A DNA stretch of 9,645 nt, taken from Thioalkalivibrio sp. GTDB taxonomy: Bacteria > Pseudomonadota > Gammaproteobacteria > Ectothiorhodospirales > Ectothiorhodospiraceae. Made by a program: the position numbers and the translations under genes. The notes below the pieces were generated by a model. That model was given only the letters and a program-made list of their open reading frames with translations. It ran no database searches and had not been told where the DNA came from. The stretch lies in assembly GCA_003553165.1 (NCBI GenBank), contig PUOZ01000266.1:1-9645 (forward strand), given 5' to 3'. This document shows positions 6,802 through 9,645 of the stretch, piece after piece; the stretch's first letter is position 1; each line of letters starts with the position of its first letter.

Positions 6802-8114
6802 CCAAGATGACAACGACCTTCACGGTGGAGGCTGGCGGATCCCTGCGCGGGAGCCTCCGGGTCCCGGGCGACAAATCCATCTCCCATCGCGCCATCATGC
6901 TTGGGGCGTTGGCCGAGGGCCGCACCACGATTACCGGCTTTCTCGACGGCGAGGACTGCCTCGCGACACTGGCGGCGTTTCAGGCCATGGGCGTGGCGAT
7001 CGAGCGCCCCGAACCCAATACCGTGATCATCGATGGCGTGGGCCTGCACGGCCTGAAGGCGCCGGCCGAAGCCCTGGACATGGGGAACTCCGGCACAGCC
7101 ATGCGGCTGATGTGCGGAGTGCTCGCCGGGCAGGACTTCGACAGCACGCTGGTCGGCGATGCGTCGCTGAACCGACGGCCCATGCGCCGCGTGACGGAAC
7201 CCCTGGCCCGAATGGGGGCTCGGATCGATGCCCACGGCGACGGCACGCCGCCGCTGCGGATCCATGGTGGACAGTCCTTGCGCGGGTATCAGCACAAGCT
7301 CGCGGTCGCCAGCGCCCAGGTCAAGTCGGCGCTTTTGCTGGCCGGTCTCTGGAGCGAGGGCGAGACCTGTGTGATCGAGCCGGCGCCGACCCGCGACCAC
7401 ACCGAGCGGATGCTGCAGGGTTTCGGATGTCCTGTACGTCGCGAAGGACGCATGGCCTGCGTGACCGGCGACACGTCGCTCAGGGCCAGCCCCGTGGAGG
7501 TGCCTGCGGACATCTCGTCCGCGGCCTTCTTCCTGGTCGGCGCGAGCATCGCCCCGGGTTCCGATGTGCTGCTGCGGCATGTCGGCGTGAACCCGACCCG
7601 CACCGGGGTGATCGATATCCTGCGCCTGATGGGTGCCTCGATCGAGGTCCTCGACCGGCGCGAGATCGGTGGCGAGCCCGTGGCCGATCTCCGGGTGCGC
7701 TGGGCACCTCTGCAGGGCATCGCGATTCCCAGGGAACTCGTGCCCCTGGCCATCGACGAGTTTCCCGCGTTGTTCATCGCCGCCGCCTGCGCCGAAGGGG
7801 AAACGGTACTGACCGGGGCCGAGGAATTGCGGGTAAAGGAGAGCGACCGCATCCAGGTGATGGCGGACGGCCTCGTGGCGCTCGGCGTCGACTGCGAGGT
7901 CCTGCCGGATGGATTGCGCGTCAGGGGCCGCCCCAACTTGGATGGGGGCGTGATCCAGAGCCATGGCGATCACCGCATTGCGATGTCGTTCGCAATGGCT
8001 GCACTGCGGGCCGACAGCCCCATCACCATTTACGATTGCGACAACGTCGCGACCTCCTTTCCCGGCTTCGCCCAACTGGCGCGCGACGTTGGACTCGGCA
8101 TCACCGCGTCATGA
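6798..8114 (+). CDS. aroA: 3-phosphoshikimate 1-carboxyvinyltransferase (EPSP synthase), class II-like
   Basis: EPSP synthase joins shikimate-3-phosphate and phosphoenolpyruvate, the sixth step of the shikimate pathway and the target of glyphosate. The protein has 438 aa from GTG 6798. Motifs are VPGDKSISHR (22-31), GNSGTAMRL (96-104), GDASLNRRPM, SAQVK (172-176), RDHTE (199-203), NPTRT (265-269), the catalytic-base region IDEFP with D320, LRVKESDR, and the late DHRIAMSF. GDKS, SAQVK, RxHxE and NxTR together are the class II signature. The frame overlaps the tyrA stop (GTGA, 6798-6801), which supports the GTG. An ATG three codons later (6807) would give 435 aa and cannot be excluded, and neither start has a clear Shine-Dalgarno. 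The protein resembles the AroA half of the Pseudomonas TyrA-AroA fusion. The stop overlaps cmk (ATGA). Confidence 0.96.
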   Translation: MTKMTTTFTVEAGGSLRGSLRVPGDKSISHRAIMLGALAEGRTTITGFLDGEDCLATLAAFQAMGVAIERPEPNTVIIDGVGLHGLKAPAEALDMGNSGTAMRLMCGVLAGQDFDSTLVGDASLNRRPMRRVTEPLARMGARIDAHGDGTPPLRIHGGQSLRGYQHKLAVASAQVKSALLLAGLWSEGETCVIEPAPTRDHTERMLQGFGCPVRREGRMACVTGDTSLRASPVEVPADISSAAFFLVGASIAPGSDVLLRHVGVNPTRTGVIDILRLMGASIEVLDRREIGGEPVADLRVRWAPLQGIAIPRELVPLAIDEFPALFIAAACAEGETVLTGAEELRVKESDRIQVMADGLVALGVDCEVLPDGLRVRGRPNLDGGVIQSHGDHRIAMSFAMAALRADSPITIYDCDNVATSFPGFAQLARDVGLGITAS

Positions 8115-8800
8115 CCCCCGTGCTCGCCATCGATGGTCCCGGGGGCGCCGGCAAGGGCACCGTGAGCAAGCGCCTGGCCCGGGAGTTCGGCTGGCATCTG
8201 CTGGATAGCGGGGCCCTGTACCGCCTGGTGGGCGTGGCCGCGCGAAAACGTGACACGGATTTTTCGAATGTCTCGGAACTTGCGGATATTTCGCGAAATC
8301 TTGACGTCGAATTCAGGATCTCCGACGAGGATGAGCTGGTCCAGACCTGGCTGGATGGAACGCGCGTGGATCATCTCCTTCGCGCCGAGACCGCAGGGTC
8401 CGACGCCTCGGTGGTCGCGGCTCTTCCTCAGGTGCGAACTGCGCTGCTGGAACGCCAGCGGGCCTTCGCCCAACGGCCCGGCCTGGTCGCGGACGGCCGT
8501 GACATGGGTACGGTGGTCTTTCCAGACGCCACTCTGAAGGTCTTTTTGACCGCGACTGCGGAGGAACGAGCGAAAAGGCGCTTTAAGCAGTTGATGGAAC
8601 AAGGACTTAGTGCTAATCTGCGCGCCCTCCGGGAAGAAATGGAGGCGCGCGACCGCCGCGATCGCGAACGTGCCACCGCTCCGCTGAAGCCGGCGGAGGA
8701 TGCCTGGATCCTGGATTGCACCGGGATCGGCATCGAGACGGTGGTGGCAATGATCCGCGAGCGATTGCAGGGCGCCCTGTCTGCCAGGGAAGGGCATTAG
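8111..8800 (+). CDS. cmk: Cytidylate kinase
   Basis: CMP/dCMP kinase phosphorylates CMP and dCMP with ATP, recycling pyrimidine monophosphates from RNA and lipid turnover. The 229-aa protein is of normal size. It has the P-loop GPGGAGKGT (9-17, K15), LDSGALYR (31-38), the nucleotide-binding DGRDMGTVVFPDA (128-140), a LID-like basic segment around 153-157, and the DRRDRERATAPL region (181-192) typical of the family. The start is ATG 8111, overlapping the aroA stop by 4 nt with no Shine-Dalgarno in range. The same frame is open back to 6590, but that part only shadows tyrA and aroA. The cmk-rpsA pairing is conserved in gammaproteobacteria. Two AT-rich patches with non-preferred codons (about 8255-8300 and 8591-8617) stand out, and the second coincides with a promoter-like sequence. 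Confidence 0.96.
   Translation: MTPVLAIDGPGGAGKGTVSKRLAREFGWHLLDSGALYRLVGVAARKRDTDFSNVSELADISRNLDVEFRISDEDELVQTWLDGTRVDHLLRAETAGSDASVVAALPQVRTALLERQRAFAQRPGLVADGRDMGTVVFPDATLKVFLTATAEERAKRRFKQLMEQGLSANLRALREEMEARDRRDRERATAPLKPAEDAWILDCTGIGIETVVAMIRERLQGALSAREGH
8591..8619 (+). promoter_or_regulatory. Candidate sigma-70 promoter inside cmk, directed at rpsA
   Basis: TTGATG (8591-8596) as -35, a 17-nt spacer, and TAATCT (8614-8619) as -10 preceded by TGC, an extended -10. The match is partial (4/6 and 3/6, though the key T1, A2 and T6 of the -10 are kept). It lies in a local AT-rich island where eight codons in a row (8597-8617 plus the TTG at 8591) are ones little used elsewhere in this GC-rich window. 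Promoters inside cmk that drive rpsA are known in E. coli. Transcription would begin near 8625, giving a leader of about 320 nt. Confidence 0.4.
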
Positions 8801-8947
8801 GCAATCATGCAGTACGCAGCAGACAACACGCAGTAGACAAGCAGTAGAAATGAAACCAATCGTTCCCGCTGATGCGGGGTGTGTTCAACCCAAGCCCGGA
8901 TGCGGCATTGTGTCGCAGACCGTCCCAATCACAGGTTTAACAAATCC
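8801..8947 (+). promoter_or_regulatory. Structured rpsA leader, probable S1 autoregulation region
   Basis: This 147-nt spacer is less GC-rich than its surroundings. It can fold two hairpins. The first has stem CCCGC/GCGGG (8865-8869 with 8874-8878) closing a UGAU loop. The second has a 7-pair stem, TGCGGCA with TGTCGCA (8901-8907 with 8911-8917), including one G-U pair and a UUG loop. Both contain GATGCGG (8871-8877 and 8899-8905). The 30 nt before the ATG look unpaired and have only AGG (8933-8935), 12 nt away, as Shine-Dalgarno. In E. coli, rpsA also lacks a strong Shine-Dalgarno, relies on leader hairpins and is repressed by free S1. The same logic is inferred here. Confidence 0.5.
8809..8851 (+). 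repeat. Short direct repeats GCAG(T/C)AGACAA in the rpsA leader
   Basis: Three near-identical 11-mers occur in a row: GCAGCAGACAA (8816-8826), GCAGTAGACAA (8830-8840) and GCAGTAGAAAT (8841-8851). A shorter GCAGTAC lies before them (8809-8815). They sit between the cmk stop and the first leader hairpin. They could be a single-stranded protein-binding site (for example for S1) or simple slippage. The sequence alone does not decide. Confidence 0.7.
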
Positions 8948-8951
8948 ATGA
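8850..8951 (+). CDS. Possible leader peptide ORF overlapping the rpsA start
   Basis: An ATG at 8850 opens 33 codons, beginning [17 protein letters not shown], that cover both leader hairpins and end in a TGA (8949-8951) overlapping the rpsA ATG as ATGA. The overlap is the same kind used between real genes in this cluster. Against it: there is no clear Shine-Dalgarno, the peptide is not recognised, and an open frame of this length arises easily by chance in GC-rich DNA. If translated, a ribosome would open both hairpins and terminate exactly at the rpsA start. This is a low-confidence call. Confidence 0.2.
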   Translation: MKPIVPADAGCVQPKPGCGIVSQTVPITGLTNP

Positions 8952-9645
8952 GTGAAAGTTTTGCGCAAATGCTCGAAGAGAGCATGGCCTACACCCAGAT
9001 GCAGCCGGGTGCCATTCTCAGTGCCACTGTCATCCACGTCGGCCCCGATGTCGTCCTGGTCAACGCCGGACTCAAATCCGAGGGCGTGATCCCCACCGAA
9101 CAGTTCATGAACGAACGTGGGGAACTGGAAGTGCAGGTGGGCGACGTGGTCGAAGTCGCGCTCGAAGCCGCGGAAGACGGCTTCGGCGAAACCCGCATGT
9201 CGCGTGAAAAGGCCAAACGCGCCAAGGCGTGGGATCGCCTGGAAGGCGCCATGGAAGACGAGAAGTATGTCATCGGGCTGATCTCCGGCAAGGTCAAGGG
9301 CGGCTACACCGTCGAACTCGGCGACATCCGCGCATTCCTGCCGGGCTCGCTCGTGGATGTGCGGCCGGTTCGCGACACCGCGTACCTGGAAGGCAAGGAA
9401 CTGGAATTCAAGCTGATCAAGCTGGATCGCCGGCGCAACAACGTGGTGGTGTCGCGCCGGGCTGTGGTCGAGCAGGAATACAGCGCCGAGCGCGAGGAAC
9501 TGCTGAAGAACCTGCAGGAAGGCGTGGTCGTGAAGGGGATCGTTAAGAATCTCACCGACTACGGCGCGTTCCTGGATCTGGGCGGGATCGACGGCCTGCT
9601 GCACATCACCGACATGGCGTGGAAGCGGGTGAAGCATCCCTCCGA
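8948..9645 (+). CDS. rpsA: 30S ribosomal protein S1, N-terminal part (3' end outside window)
   Basis: S1 binds mRNA on the small ribosomal subunit and is needed for translation of mRNAs with structured or weak start regions. The window shows 232 codons, and the frame is still open at the edge. The N-terminal segment [13 protein letters not shown] anchors S1 to the ribosome. S1-type OB folds follow at about residues 19-86 and 104-170. The third begins near 190 ([21 protein letters not shown]), with the RNA-binding-domain signature [23 protein letters not shown] split over 206-228. Full-length family members have six such repeats in about 555 aa. The start is ATG 8948, fixed by homology because the Shine-Dalgarno is weak (AGG, 12 nt upstream). 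The gene sits behind cmk as in other gammaproteobacteria. Control by S1 itself through the leader is likely. Confidence 0.97.
   Translation, partial: MSESFAQMLEESMAYTQMQPGAILSATVIHVGPDVVLVNAGLKSEGVIPTEQFMNERGELEVQVGDVVEVALEAAEDGFGETRMSREKAKRAKAWDRLEGAMEDEKYVIGLISGKVKGGYTVELGDIRAFLPGSLVDVRPVRDTAYLEGKELEFKLIKLDRRRNNVVVSRRAVVEQEYSAEREELLKNLQEGVVVKGIVKNLTDYGAFLDLGGIDGLLHITDMAWKRVKHPS

Noticed and set aside
6795..8075. 426-codon antisense ORF opposite aroA
   Set aside because: Such antisense frames are expected in GC-rich coding DNA; the translation shows no motif, and the sense strand encodes a complete EPSP synthase.
6590..8110. Long open frame upstream of cmk in the same frame
   Set aside because: It lies inside tyrA and aroA, which are unmistakable; the translation is a GC-rich shadow, and cmk begins at 8111 with its P-loop.
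8775..8789. CCCTG/CAGGG hairpin at the end of cmk as a terminator
   Set aside because: Five-pair stem inside coding sequence with no U-tract after it, and rpsA follows on the same strand.
8885..9637. 250-codon antisense ORF opposite rpsA and its leader
   Set aside because: His- and Asp-rich shadow of the S1 repeats with no family resemblance.

Overview
The window is one uninterrupted block of nine same-strand (+) genes from a GC-rich bacterium: gyrA (3' part) - serC - serA - pheA - hisC - tyrA - aroA - cmk - rpsA (5' part). This order, with the topoisomerase gene at one end and ribosomal protein S1 at the other, is the classic gammaproteobacterial 'gyrA-serC-pheA-hisC-tyrA-aroA-cmk-rpsA' neighbourhood known from Pseudomonas. 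The proteins are Pseudomonas-like (P-protein PheA, AroA of the NSGT/SAQVK type), but TyrA and AroA are separate genes here and serA sits between serC and pheA. A GC-rich gammaproteobacterium outside Pseudomonas, possibly a Chromatiales/Ectothiorhodospiraceae-type organism, fits best. The lineage is inferred from gene order and remembered protein similarity, not from a search. The window looks like core chromosome: I see no mobile element, tRNA, CRISPR array, phage gene or compositional island.

Layout. Positions 1-1391 hold the C-terminal part of DNA gyrase subunit A, ending in an acidic tail. Positions 1388-3647 hold two serine-biosynthesis genes (serC, serA). Positions 3647-8114 hold the end of the aromatic pathway: chorismate mutase/prephenate dehydratase (pheA), a HisC-family aminotransferase, prephenate dehydrogenase (tyrA) and EPSP synthase (aroA). 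Positions 8111-8800 encode cytidylate kinase (cmk). Positions 8801-8947 are a structured, comparatively AT-rich leader, and rpsA runs from 8948 off the window end.

How it works together. SerA and SerC perform consecutive steps from 3-phosphoglycerate to phosphoserine. AroA makes EPSP, the precursor of chorismate. PheA takes chorismate to phenylpyruvate, and TyrA takes prephenate to 4-hydroxyphenylpyruvate. The HisC-family enzyme can supply the transamination for both aromatic amino acids as well as its histidine step. The genes are tightly packed: stop/start overlaps occur at gyrA/serC (ATGA), serA/pheA (TAGTG), hisC/tyrA (ATGA), tyrA/aroA (GTGA) and aroA/cmk (ATGA), and only 13 and 75 nt separate serC/serA and pheA/hisC. 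Translational coupling is therefore likely throughout.

The parts most worth a second look are not new gene families. They are (i) the rpsA leader, with two GC-rich hairpins, short repeats and a 33-codon open frame whose stop overlaps the rpsA start; (ii) a promoter-like site inside cmk marked by a run of non-preferred codons; (iii) a SerA lacking the usual catalytic glutamate; and (iv) a TyrA whose coenzyme loop predicts NADP rather than NAD. I found no convincing evidence of a previously undescribed multi-gene system.
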